Shown here: in pieces, positions 23,821 to 35,368 of the stretch | How positions within the stretch are numbered: position 1 is the first letter of the stretch | Layout: every line of letters begins with the position of its first letter | DNA from: Epiperipatus broadwayi | Taxonomy: Eukaryota; Onychophora; Udeonychophora; Euonychophora; Peripatidae | Reading direction: 5' to 3' | Length of the DNA stretch: 64,000 nucleotides | Assembly (NCBI GenBank): GCA_028023455.1 | Contig: JAQFVV010012416.1 | Coordinates: 3,141,594-3,205,593 of the forward strand | Position numbers and translations under genes: made by a program | The notes under the pieces: model-generated | Seen by the model: the letters and a program-made list of their open reading frames with translations, nothing else | Databases searched by the model: none | Told to the model about the DNA's origin: nothing

Positions 23821-23826
23821 AATAAA
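23821..23826 (+). terminator. Candidate poly(A) signal
   Basis: AATAAA lies 122 bp past the stop of the candidate terminal exon, with the GT-rich stretch TTTTGTGGCAAATTGGGGTG 15 bases later. That is the normal layout of a cleavage and polyadenylation site. AATAAA is common by chance in DNA this AT-rich. Confidence 0.4.
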
Positions 23827-24150
23827 ATGTAAACATCCCATTTTGTGGCAAATTGGGGTGTGCAAGCATCACCATATCAAAGCATTAATATACAAAGCAT
23901 TAAGTGTGAAACAATTTTTAATTAAATTCAGCATAACCCAGTTTATCTATAAGCCATATTTACCCAATCTCAATTTGTGTGACTTTTTTTAATTCTCTCA
24001 AGTAAAAAATGGGTCAAAAAAATTTTTTTAGGACTTAGAAAAGGCATCATTTTGCAAGCATTCTCATTTACTAAATTTTAATTTATTATTTAATATTATT
24101 TCAAAAATTTTCTTTTTTGTTGTCCACTCAATTTTTCTATTCACCAAGTG

Positions 24151-24281
24151 TATTTAATTAATAATTTGAACTGCCCTCTAGCTGCCATTTTCAATAACTT
24201 ATTACAGTAAGAAAATTGATCTTTTTTTTTTATTATAAAAAGTTATTTATCATAGAGGGCAGTTCAACTATTAATTAAATA
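24151..24281. repeat. Small inverted repeat (MITE-like), arms about 30 bp
   Basis: Left TTTAATTAATAATTTGAACT GCCCTCTA and right TAGAGGGCAGTTCAAC TATTAATTAAA are reverse complements separated by 66 bp. The element ends immediately before the 5' end of a truncated LINE B copy. Confidence 0.75.
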
Positions 24282-24282
24282 A

Positions 24283-25251
24283 AGGCAATGATGCATTATG
24301 TGTTAGTAAAGTGGTATTAGATTGCTTAGAAAAAGTACAAAGGGAAGTAGGAAGACATGCATTAGATGCTGAGGTATGGACAGCAAAAGAGGCAATTCAA
24401 GGAGAAATGGGATGGTCAAGTTTTTATATGAGGGATGCAAAATGCAAATTGAAAATGTTCAGTAGATTGCAGTTTATGGATAATAAAAGAATAGCCAAAA
24501 TAGTATTTAATTGGTTTACAAGTAAAGGGCAGCCAACAAGATGGGTGAGAAAGGTAATGCGGTATGCAGAAGATTTGGATAAAGAAGTTATGTCAGTATA
24601 CTTGTACAAAAGATGGGATGATTGTGTTAGGAGGATTGTTGAGTGTTATAATGGGAAGGAGTGGGATAGAAGAATAGATGCATTAATAAAGAATAGGGAG
24701 TTGGAGAGATGGAGAACTAGTATGGAGAGTAAAACTAGTTTAAATATATATAAAAGTAAACGGAACATTGGTTGTGAGTTAATTTATGATAATAGTAAGG
24801 AAAGTAGTTTATTGTTTAAGGCTCGAACAGGATCTTTAGCAACAAGGGAATATACACTTAAATGGAAAAATATGGGTGATTTAGTCTGTAAGTTGTGTAA
24901 AGAAGGCATAGAAAATATTAGGCATCTGTTACTTCAATGTAAATGTTTGGAAGCAGAAAGGGTACAAATAATGAAGTTATGGAAGGTTAAATATGAACAA
25001 AGTGATTATACAGAAAGTGAGTTATTGGTTTTTATGCTAGGTTTGGGAAAAAATAAGGGGGATTTAGATATGAAGATCATGGAGTTGACAAAGATTATGT
25101 TATGGAAATGGGATGGAGCAGATTATGGGAAAACTTAGGGTGTACAATGGAATGGGAAGGTAAAATGGCTAACAGGTTTCTATGGGCATAGCTGCTGAGA
25201 GATTCCTGACTCCATTTAAGGAGTAGTCACAGTACATCACATCACATCACA
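24283..25251 (+). mobile_element. LINE B, 3' part with the longest intact frame
   Basis: A 5'-truncated copy whose frame stays open for about 275 codons (24311-25138). It covers the C-terminal region after the RT: LEKVQREVGRHALDAEVW, then WSSFYMRDAK, then a CX2CX8HX4C knuckle (CKLC ... HLLLQC, about 24885-24938) and a C-terminal WKWDGADYGKT. The 3' end is a short (CATCA)n array at 25234-25250. The frame lacks an ATG at its 5' edge, because truncation removed the endonuclease and RT. The intact frame suggests it is one of the younger copies here. Confidence 0.92.
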
Positions 25252-25399
25252 AAGTTGATGAATATCATGTGACCATGTTTATCTAGTAAAAAACCTTATA
25301 TTATATAGAAATAATAAGATTGTATGATCATAGTGTCATTTAATCTCTTATCTTAACATGGAGTTCAACAAAATTCTGAATATTATTGGAAAAGTAAGG

Positions 25400-25402
<3 letters not shown>

Positions 25403-25458
<56 letters not shown>
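25403..25458. repeat. (TA)n microsatellite
   Basis: An uninterrupted TA tract of about 56 bp. Confidence 0.95.
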
Positions 25459-25460
<2 letters not shown>

Positions 25461-26592
25461 GCTAAAGGCTTTAATTTGAGGAACCCTTAGGTGTAACCAA
25501 TTTTATTTTTGTAAATAAATAACATTGGTTACAATGAGAGGAAGCTTGCAATCAATTTACCATGACTTAAATTAGCAGTTATTCTATAAGGAATAAATTA
25601 TTCAGAACTCGTCTCATTCAGACACACAGTAATTAGCTCATCCATCATGTACAGTTTATGTACTGTTACACAAAATGGTGCTCCAAACTGTGATATGATA
25701 CCAAACAGAATATAGGTGGAGTGCACGTTTACTTTATAACATTAGAATATATATGAATAAAAAATAAAAATTAAATAAAGCATTAAATAGCTCACTATAA
25801 AAAAAGAGCTCTAATAGTTCTTTAAATAAGATCAGTCAAGAACAAAGTATTAATTAGCATTCTTATTGGATTCTGGTCAGTAAGGGTTAAAGCAATATTT
25901 CATCAACGTTTTACTTCCTAGCTAGAAAAAAAGTTAGATACCCAATTCCTGATCAATGTTAAATGATTAGCAGAGTTGTCTAAAAAATGGCTATCTAAAA
26001 AAAATTTCAGAATATATTTAGAAGTTGGAAACATTTTCAAGTCTTATCCAATCAGGATTCAAATCCCGGATCATAAGTATGGCAGGATGATCCACTACCA
26101 CTACACAAAACAGTCCTATTGATATATAAATAACAATTAACTTTTGCTTACACATTACATTTAATTAATTAAAGATACACACAGAAAAATGTTAGAAAAG
26201 TAGACACAGTTTTAAAATATTAATTGCAATTGCAATCCTAGGATGATAAGAATGTAACATTTTCTGGATTAAAGAAATGCTGATATATGACAATAGAAGC
26301 ATAGATATTTAATAAGCATTCCATTCTATTATATATTATATAGTAACTATAATCATATTTATCATGCACAGGTATGAATATATATCATGCAATTGTATTA
26401 TCAAAAAAAATCCAATACACTGTTGTTTCATATATTTAAATAAATCACATAATATAATTTAAAATAAAATATCATTACATAACAGCAATAATTATATACA
26501 TATATATTATAAAAATAATACAGAAATGCTTTGTTTAGCAAATACATATTTTTTATCCTTTTCAATATGATGGAATTATTTTAAAGCTTCAT
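25459..26592. other. AT-rich sequence with a tRNA-like island
   Basis: A small hairpin (TGTAACCAAT ... ATTGGTTACA, about 25492-25532) is present. At about 26045-26112 the minus strand carries GGATTTGAATCC and TAGTGGTAGTGG, B- and A-box-like motifs of a decayed tRNA-derived SINE. No gene is seen. Confidence 0.4.
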
Positions 26593-27250
26593 GCAATGCG
26601 ATGCACTGTGGCTTCTTTTTATTCGGAGTTAGGAATCTTTCAGCCACTATGCCCAGAGAAACCTGTTAGTACTTTGCCTTCCCATTCCTGGCCCTAAATT
26701 TTTCCATATTCTTCTCTATCCTGCTCCATGTCATTTCCACAACATAATCTTTGACAATTCCATGGCCTTCATATCTAAATTCCCCTCATCTTTTCCCAAA
26801 CCCTGTATAATCACTTTGTTTATATTTATTCTTCCACAACTTTATTATTTGTACCATTTTTGCTTGCAGACATTTGCATTCAATTAACAGATGCCTAATA
26901 TGTTCTATGCCTTCCTTACACAACTGGCAGATTAAATCACCCACCTTTTTCCATTTATGTGTATATTCCATTGTTGCTAAAGATCCTGTTTGAGCCTTAA
27001 ACAGTAAACTACTTTCCTTGCTATTATCATAAATTAACTCATACTCAATATTTTGTTTACTTCTATATATTTAAACTATTATTACTCTCCATACTAGTTC
27101 TCCATCTCTCTAACTCCCTATTCTTTATTAAGGCATCTTTTCTTTTTCTATTTGGCATTATAACACTCAACAATTCTCCTAACCCAGTCATCCTATCTTT
27201 TGTATACGTATACCGACACAAAATCTTTATCCAAATCTTCTACATACATT
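26593..27250 (-). mobile_element. LINE B 3' fragment, degraded
   Basis: The minus strand matches the 24.3-25.25 kb copy from the KRWDD region to the 3' end: the cysteine-histidine knuckle (CQLC ... HLLIEC), a GFGKR segment and a decayed tail (GTGCATCGCAT). Frameshifts and stops disrupt it; only about 60 codons in a row stay open. Confidence 0.88.
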
Positions 27251-27259
27251 CACAACAAC

Positions 27260-28095
27260 ATCTAACTTTTTTATATATAAAATTAACTAGAATCAATATA
27301 CTATTAATACAATATGAAAAAAAAACTGTATAAATGTGTAGTCTTTAATTTTCTATACATTTCTCATTAGCCAACTAGTTAAATTAATGGATGTTTTATA
27401 AGTATACATACAGTTTTGTTTGTTGGAGTTAATATCATCATTTCATATGTTGTTTAATATAGTTCAATGGTTTTATATTTTTTACACAATCTATTTTATA
27501 TTCATATTTTAAATAATGAATACATAATGCAGATTTATCATTTCTTTTATTAATTGCATTCTTATGTTCTTTTGCTCCTTCATCTAATTGTATCTGTTCA
27601 TGTTCCATGTATGCTTTTTTTTATACTTTATACCATTCTTATACTCATTTCAATTTTTTTTTAATATAGTAAATTTCACCCTAATTTTTACATATAAATT
27701 TTGGAATATATATATATACAGAAATAATAAAGTTTAACGAATGAATAGTGAATATTGAATATTTAAATAAGAATATAAACATTAAAAGCCTAGAGCTAAA
27801 CTAATACTCTAAATTCAAAACTAAATAAGACTAGCCAAAGAAATGAACTCTAAAACACAACTATTGGTTTCACTGACAAAAGCAGAACTTTTCAAGTGCA
27901 AAGGACTAAAAACATATCAACAAACCTATACTATATATTACTACTGATGAAATGATTCTATTCTTCCCAAACTTATATACTTGTATTATTTCATGAATTG
28001 AAATAAGAAATTAAAAAAAAAAACAATAAATAAATGGACGTGAGACACAAAATATAATTGTTTTCATAAAGAGTATTTCAAAGCCTCAAAAAATA
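27260..28095. other. AT-rich sequence without gene
   Basis: No feature could be supported. Confidence 0.45.
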
Positions 28096-28099
28096 TATC

Positions 28100-28464
28100 C
28101 ATTAAGTCAATAGGATTAATGATAAATTCTGAAATAAAAATACTATTCAATGGATTTTCTAAAAGGCAGCAAGTAAAGATAGATAGTAGTGACTTAGAAC
28201 TTAACAGCTTAACTACCTTAGCTAATCTGTTTTGAAAAAATTATAAAAGAAACTAATCAAAGAACTGAATTTGAATTTATCTTCATTTTTACAACTTAAT
28301 ATTAAAAGGAAATATGCTTGTGTATTTGAAAAAAAATTAAATAAATGTATTGTATCAGTGCTTACTTATTGATCTGAAACAATTATTACAAGACAAATGC
28401 AGAGAATGACCACACACTGAAGTATAGAAATACATAAAGTGAGAGGAAGAATATAAAACACAAT
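28100..28464 (+). mobile_element. Old LINE A copy, left part
   Basis: A heavily mutated but alignable piece of LINE A: the GLMINSEIKILFNGFS stretch (after the RT catalytic box), then LILKGNML, then a remnant of the ETWTLNRR region, up to a point corresponding to the VWVR segment. It continues after the younger LINE A copy at 30778. Many frame breaks show that it is much older than the copy inserted into it. Confidence 0.8.
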
Positions 28465-28478
28465 ATATGAAAGAAAAA

Positions 28479-30763
28479 CTTTATATTATGAATTCTTTTT
28501 TTGAGAAAAATGTTAGAAGGAAATGGACATGGAAGCATCCAAATGAAGGTACAGCAGAATTGGATTATATTTTGACTAACAGGAAATACATATTTCAAGA
28601 TTGTAATGTTCTTAATAAATTTAACACAGGAAGTGATCATCGATTAGTAAGGGGTAAGATACATGTTAATGTAAAACTAGAGAGACAAAAATTATTAAGA
28701 AAAACTATATTTACAGTTGATATTCCTAATCTTCAGAAACATTCTAATGAATTTAAATTAGAACTTACAAATCGGTTTCAAGTATTAGTAGATTTTGAAC
28801 ATGATTCAGATTTGAATGAAATTAATATGAAAATAACTGATACACTTTTAAAAACTGCAACAAAGATAGCTGGTAGAAAAAAGCAGCAATTGACTAATAA
28901 AATTTCTACTGAGACTAGAGAACTTATGAAGAAAAGAAGGAATATGAAGATATACAAGAATGATGCATTAAAAAGAATTGAATATCTCGAATTTTGTAAA
29001 ATGGTGCGGAAAAGAGTTGAAAATGATATAAGAAAGTATAACTGTGAACTAGCAAGAAAAGCTGTAGAAGAAAATAGAAGTCTTAAGAATGTAAAACAAC
29101 ATTTTGGTATTGGTAGGAAATTTATATCTGCAATAAGGAAAAAAGATGGAATTATTACTAAAAAGAGGGATGACATTATGAAATTGGTAGAAGATTTTTA
29201 TTAAGAATTATATAGTAATAAAGAACAAGTACCTCCTATATCTATTACATCTTCCGAATTGCCCAGAATTTTAAATGAAGAAGTGAGAAATGCAATTAAA
29301 TGTATGAAAAAAGGAAAGGCTCCAGGTAATGATGGAATTATAATTGATATATTAAAAGAAGCAGGTGAAGAAACAGAAAAAATATTAGCAAAGTTATATA
29401 CCAAATGTCTAAATGATAAAGATGTACCGGATGATTGGAAGAATGCAATAATAATATTAATATTTTAAAAAGGTGATAAAGAAGATATTAGAAATTACAG
29501 ACCTATCAGCCTTTTATCAGTTTTATATAAAAATTTTACCAAGATAATTACAACTCGACTACAGAGAACCTTGGATTTTCACCAACCAAGAGAACAAGCT
29601 GGATTTAAAAGTGGTTTTAGTACAGTAGATCATATTCAGGTATTGAGAGAAGTTATAGAAAGGACAAATGAATATGAGTTGTCATTATGTTTTGGATTTG
29701 TAGATTATGAAAAGACATTTGATTCTATAAACATTTCTTCAGTGATTAAAGCATTGGATCATCAAGGTATAGATCCAGGATATTGTCATATTTTAAAGAA
29801 TATTTATAAAAATGCAACAGCAACAATTAGATTACATAATGATACTTGGAAAGCCAACATTGAGAAAGGTGTAAGACAAGGTGACTTGATATCTCCAAAA
29901 CTTTTTACAGCAGTGCTGCAAGAAGTATTTTGTGGCTTAAAATGGGAAATTAAAGGAGTGAAAGTAAATGGAGATTTTTTAAGTCATTTAGATTTTGTAG
30001 ATGATGTGGTTGTTTTTGCAAATAATGCTTTAGAGCTACAAGAAATGTTGCAGGAGTTATCAGATGAAAGTAGGAAAGTAGGACTAAAGATAAATCTTAA
30101 AAAGACTAAAGTAATGTTTAATCTATTTTTTCAAAATATGAAAATAAAGATTGATTATGATGAATTAAAAGAAGTTAACAGTTAGAAATACCTTGGTCAG
30201 ATTATTAATACAGATGGAAATATAATGGAGGAAATTAATCATAGAATTAAACTTGGTTGGAGTGCTTTTGGTAGAAATAACTTGATATTAAAAGGAAATA
30301 TGCCTATGTGTTTGAAAAGAAAGGTTTTTAACAAATGTGTTTTACCAGTTCTTACTTATGGATCTGAGACTTGGACACTTAATAGAAGATCAATACAGAG
30401 ACTTCAGACCACTCAAAGAAGTATGGAGAGATGTATGTTGGGAGTAACAAGAAGAGATCGAAAACACAATGTATGGGTAAGAGAACAAACAGGTGTTACT
30501 GACCTCATTGAAAAAATTAAAAGATTGAAGTGGAGTTGGGCTGAACATATTGCTAGAAGAGATGATAATAGATGGACAATTGAAATTTTAAACTGGATTC
30601 CAAGAGATTGTAAAAGACCCAGAAGGAGACCACATATAAGATGGATGGATGAAATAAGAAAATGTGTAGGGGTGATGTGGAGAAGAGAAGCTAAAGATCG
30701 GAGAAGATGGATTAAACTTGGAGAGACCTTCATCCTGCAGTGGATTGATAATGGTTGATAATG
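28479..30763 (+). mobile_element. LINE A (RTE-like), 5'-truncated, inserted in an older LINE A
   Basis: One reading frame runs from about 28467 to the stop at 30756-30758, interrupted only by stops at 29202 (TAA in place of CAA), 29466 (TAA in place of AAA) and 30183 (TAG in place of TAC). It holds the end of the endonuclease (KWTWKHPNEGTAELDYILTN, SDHRLVR) and the RT: motif A FVDYEKTFDSI, RQGDLISPKLF and the catalytic box FVDD (about 30000). It then has a C-terminal region with WSWAEHIARR and KRPRRRPH. Direct repeats ATATGAAAGAAAAA (28465-28478 and 30764-30777) bound the insertion. The endonuclease N-terminus is missing. Confidence 0.93.
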
Positions 30764-30777
30764 ATATGAAAGAAAAA

Positions 30778-30845
30778 AGCACATATCCCTGCCATCATCG
30801 AAAGAATTAAAAAGTTAGAATGGAATGACAGGCTCTAGATAAAAT
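30778..30845 (+). mobile_element. Old LINE A copy, continuation
   Basis: This aligns with the segment DLIEKIKRLKWSWAGHIA of LINE A and continues the older copy that ends at 28464. It is followed by a family G-related hairpin. Confidence 0.7.
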
Positions 30846-31012
30846 AATAATAATCATCACATGACCCCCACCTCTTATGCTTGCGTATAACTGTTGTTAA
30901 AACAGGCAAAACTCACTATATTTATTGCCTTCTGGCATCCATTGATTACTCTAGCTTGCTGTGTGTGGCAATATGTATAGTGAGTTTTGCCTTTTTTAAA
31001 ATAATAATAGGC
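30846..31012. repeat. Family G-related hairpin inserted in old LINE A
   Basis: GGCAAAACTCACTATAT (about 30907-30923) and its reverse complement (about 30975-30993) surround the family G block TTCTGGCATCCATTGATTAC. The left side has CACATGACCCCCACCTCTTA as in other family G ends. The older LINE A resumes after it. Confidence 0.65.
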
Positions 31013-31017
31013 AACTG

Positions 31018-31155
31018 AACTCCCACTGAATTATAAAAAATTAAAAAAAGATTACATATAAAGTGGAATATGAGTTTATGGAAGATTGTTGAAGTGATGT
31101 AAAGAAAATCTATGATCTGGATTAAACTTAAAATGATCATCCTGTGGTTAATGAA
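31018..31155 (+). mobile_element. Old LINE A copy, 3' end
   Basis: Matches the last about 45 codons of LINE A: the stretch equivalent to RPHVRWMDEIRK, then DLD*T in place of RRWIKLGETF, then a decayed ILQWIDNG end. This completes the older element begun at 28100. Confidence 0.65.
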
Positions 31156-31159
31156 TGCA

Positions 31160-31440
31160 AATAAATTTTGTTGTATTCAGAAGCCAATCAGCTAATGCTT
31201 GTTTGATGATTAAAAGGGCAAGAAGAATATCAAACACATTTAGCATGCTGAAAAACTTACTATAGCTTTGTATATAATATAAATAATATAATGTCATCTA
31301 TGTTCAGGTGTATAATATCCAGCTATTTATGAAAGACATTTTATACATAACGAGTTTGTTTTTTTATAATTCAAGCATCGAGTTCATAACTTTATTATCT
31401 ATTTATAACTAGATCAGTGAAAATAAATTATTTTTAAGAA
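31160..31440. other. AT-rich sequence without gene
   Basis: No supported feature. Confidence 0.4.
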
Positions 31441-31444
31441 TCTT

Positions 31445-32190
31445 GAAACCACTAAACTATCACAAGATCATCATTCCCTATGCTTAAGGAAGCTGTTAAA
31501 AACAGTAGCAAGCTTTTTTTTACATAAGTGCTACCCAGGGCAAGTCTTAGTCATCAATGTTTGCAAAAAGGTTTGTGCATAAAATCTCTATCTAGTGCCT
31601 ATTTATCTAATATCCCTAGACTAGTTTCTAGTTTGTGGCTTCCATCATAAAAAATTTTGGATCTGAGAGCACTGCATCAAAATCTTAGGATTTAATGCAA
31701 CCGTCCAGCAGCCATCTTTTACTTATTTAGTTAACTATAAGGTTATGATCCTAAGAGAAAAACACAATAATGTTTTAATCCAAGCTCTTTCACTTGTATA
31801 GTCATATAGATTCTTAACCCAGTTTAGTATCTAAACATTTTGGTGTTTTTCAGTTTTTAAAAACTATCTGTCACACTAATCCCATGGGCAGGATTGGTAT
31901 AAAGCTACTAAAATATCACATGATCATCATTTCTTATGCTTACACAAACTGTTAATACAATAGCAAATTCTCTGTACAGTAGCATTGGATCCTAAGTTCT
32001 AGGTGGAGTGCTCTCAGATCTAAGGCTCCTCACTGATGAAAGCTACAGCTAGAAACTAGTCTAGGAATATTGGATGAGTAGGCATCTGATATGGATTTTA
32101 TGCACAAATCTTCTTGCATCCATTGATTACTATGGTTTCCACTGGGTGGCACTACTACAGGGAGAGTTTGCTATGGTTTATAGAACTTGC
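31445..32190. repeat. Repeat family G, palindromic copy
   Basis: A forward copy (31445-31970) contains TGCCTATTTATCTAATATCC, GACTAGTTTCTAGTTTGTGG and GGATCTGAGAGCACTGCATC. It is followed by a reverse copy (about 31990-32185) with GAAACTAGTCTAGGAATATT and CTTGCATCCATTGATTACTA. The two can fold on each other, with mismatches. Confidence 0.8.
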
Positions 32191-32199
32191 TTATAAGTC

Positions 32200-34080
32200 A
32201 TATTATGAATGTAATTATTTTATGGAACAGGATTTGTAATATTAAGCATGAATAAAAAGCCAGATTACTCAAGAATCTAGATGATAAAATTATATTTACT
32301 GATACAAAAGAATATTGACCATAGCAATTAATGTATATAACCTGCCATTTAAGCATAGAAGAAAAATGCATATTTTTTATTTCAATTATCAGAATAATTG
32401 CCTGCAGATTTAATAAGTAAAAAGTAAAGCAGATTGTAATTGCCCATTGGGAAGCAAAGATATTTTCAGCAGTATTCCACATCCCCATAAAAAAAAAAAT
32501 GACAAGTGAGAATTTGTGAAATTTTTTATTCTTACTCTAAAGCAAAAAATAGTTAGATACTCATTAACTGATCAGCTGAATTAAATATGGATTGAAATTC
32601 TGAAGTTTTTTTTAATTAGAATCCAACTCAGATATAATCATAGCAGCCAGACAGATATGCTATAGCATTTGCAAGTTATCTCATGTTGATCTGTAAATAA
32701 GGATCTAGTTATTACTAGATAAAAATTAATATAAAGAGAAAGATCATAAAAACTCTTAGCAGTTGTCATTTAATTAGTCTAATCAACAGTAATTGTTTTT
32801 TAAAAAATTCTTTAATATTTAAAAAATAATTCTGGAGAAATCTTTGGGTCTGCAATGAACTATTTTGAATTGTTACATCGCATTTAGTTTCTCGTGCAGT
32901 TTTAGTAAATGATAAGAGGAACAAGTTTCTAGAATTAATTTTTTGAATCGAAGCTCAAGTAGTTATTTCTGGGGCTCAAACATCACGTGACCTCATACAA
33001 GTCACAAACACTTTGATTATTTATTTACATCCAGAATATATGACATTTACAAAAAAATTGCGCGCGCGCGCACACACACACTCAAGTAAATGTTTTATTT
33101 ATAAATTTATTTTTTATCATACAAAACACTTTAAGTTTTCAACTACCAAGAGAATAATAATAAATTCTAAACAAAAGAAAAAATATATTCTAATTAAATT
33201 TTCTAAATACCTTTGTAGATCTTTAAAAAAAATTTTCAATTGAAAGGTTAAACCACTTTTAATGAATGTATGTTTAATCTAATTAATAATTCATTTAATG
33301 ACTAAGGAAACTTGTAACATAAACCGTTCGTTGAAACACTAATATACTAGAAGTGTTTAATCATTACTTAGTAATTCTATCAAACAATAAATTTTACTTA
33401 AATAAAATATTTATAAAGTAAAAAATACAGAATGTTATATATTGAGAAATGACGGAGAAATCTATTAATATAATTTGTAAATGTCATTTGGAAAGATAGT
33501 AGTGGCATGTATAAGACAATTTTCCAGTTTCCATAGAAATAAGTAAGAAAATGCCGAGTTATTAGAAACTAATCACTTGTTCATAACAGCTTTAACATTT
33601 TAATACTAAAAATAGATAATTTTATTTAAAGTTTTAAATTCACATAGTGGTGAAAATTATATATTAACAAAAAACAAGTATACAAAATAATCCAGAATTT
33701 GGAAAGTTGATAGTGAATAATGTGAGAGAGCAACTAATTTGAAATATTTTTTAAAAAGTATACATTTAAAATATAAATCCTATAATAAATTAGATAAAAT
33801 TTGAAATTAAGAAAAACGTAGCAATTTGCAATATGCATTCTTAGAGTATAAGTAAACACCATACGATTCTATTACAAAGAGCGGTCATTCCTAACTAATT
33901 AAATATAATTGCACAATCATATAATGCTTGATATAATAAATAATGGCATAAATTTACAATAAAACTTTAAATAATTTCTAATAACTATATCTTTATTATA
34001 TAAACTTAAAAATAATAGTTTAAACTGAGTATACAATATTTATTTTTAATTACCACTAGAGGACTCTGTGTTTAATAGTT
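32200..34080. other. AT-rich sequence with a tRNA-like island and short microsatellites
   Basis: At about 32610-32700 the minus strand has a B-box-like motif (AGTTGGATTCT) of the kind also seen at 26.05 and 45.4 kb. A (GC)n(AC)n run lies at about 33059-33081. The frames at 32198-32488 and 33013-33243 look like chance openings. Confidence 0.4.
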
Positions 34081-34084
34081 GTGT

Positions 34085-35368
34085 AAAAATTGATAAATGA
34101 AGCAAAGAAAAAAAAGGGATTGATAACATTCATTTTTCAAGAGACATGGAAGCTATATCAGACTCTCTAATAAAGTTAACAAAGAACTTAACCACTAAAT
34201 ACCTAACCCTGTTTAACTCAATGATGTTAGTTCCATAACTCATCTCCATATTTGTAATATATCATCCATATTAATTAGTTTAATAAATGTTTTGAGAAAA
34301 AAAAGGGATTGATAAAGAAATTAACAGTATTTTCATATAATAAATATGATGTAGCTAGACTTATATGGAAGGGAGTTGCAGTAGCAGGGTTAACATATGG
34401 CAATGATGCATTGAGTGTGAGTAAAGGGGTATTAGATTATTTAGAAAAAGTACAAAGGGAAGTAGAAAAACATGCATTAGATGCAGATGTGTGAACAACA
34501 AAGGAGACAATTCAAGGAGAAATGGAATGGTCAAGTTTTTATATGAGAGATGCAAAAAGCAAAATGAAAATGTTCAGTAGATTGCAGTTTATGGATAATA
34601 AAAGAATAGCCAAAATAGTATTTAATTGGGTTACGAGTAAATGGCAAGCAACAAGATGGGTGAAAACGGTAATAAGGTATGCAGAAGATTTGGATAAAGA
34701 ATTTATATCAGTATATTTGTACAAAAGGTGAGGCGATTGTGTTAGGAGGATTGTTGAGTTTTATAGTGGTAAGAAGTGGGATAGAAGAATAGATGCATTA
34801 ATAAAGAATAGGGAGTTGGAGAGATGGAGAATTAGTATGGACAGTAAAAAGAGTTTAAATATGTATAGAAGAAAACAGAACATTGGGTGCAAGTTAATTT
34901 ATGATAATAGTAAGGAAAGTAGTTTATTGTTTAAGACTCGATTGGGATCTTTAGCAACAAGGGAATATATATGTAAATGGAAAAATGTGGGTGATTTAGT
35001 CTGCAAGTTGTGTAAGGAAGGCGTAGAAAATATTAGGCATCTGTTAATTCAATAGAAATGCATGGAAGCAGAAAGAGTACAAATAATGAAGTTATGGAAG
35101 AATAAATATGAACAAAGTGATTATACAGAAAGTGGGTTATTGGTTTTTATGCTGGGTTTGGGAAAAGATAGGGAAATTTAGATATGAAGACAATGGAGTT
35201 GACAAAGATTATGTTGTGGAAATGGGATGGAGCAGATTATGGGAAAACTTAGGGTGGGGAATGGAAAGGGAAGGTAAAGTGGCTAACATATTTCTCTAGG
35301 CATAGGTGCTGAGAGATTCCTGACTCTGTATAAGGAGAAATCACAGTGCATCATATCATATCATCACA
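34085..35368 (+). mobile_element. LINE B, 3' half, interrupted by a retrocopy
   Basis: The copy starts in the post-RT linker, is interrupted at 34127-34295 by a foreign insert with its own TSD, and resumes through GLTYGNDAL, YLEKVQREV, WSSFYMRDAK and the knuckle CKLC ... HLLIQ, where TAG replaces the next codon. The 3' end is a mutated array of CATCATATCATATCATCAC (about 35348-35367). In-frame stops occur at about 34492, 34729 and 35053. It abuts the next LINE B copy directly. Confidence 0.9.
34127..34295 (+). pseudogene. Retrocopy of a transcript 3' end inside LINE B
   Basis: A 169-bp insert is flanked by an exact 20-bp direct repeat (34107-34126 and 34296-34315, GAAAAAAAAGGGATTGATAA). It matches the 3' part of the insert at 13675-13989, beginning in the last codons and ending in AATAAATGTTTTGAG just before the A-run. 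The TSD, AATAAA and 5' truncation are those of LINE-mediated retroposition. Confidence 0.75.

Noticed and set aside
28778-29176. Minus-strand open frame of 132 codons inside LINE A
   Set aside because: It is the antisense shadow of the LINE A frame; a matching shadow occurs in the 58-61 kb copy.
30413-30784. Minus-strand frame of 123 codons
   Set aside because: Antisense of the LINE A C-terminal region.
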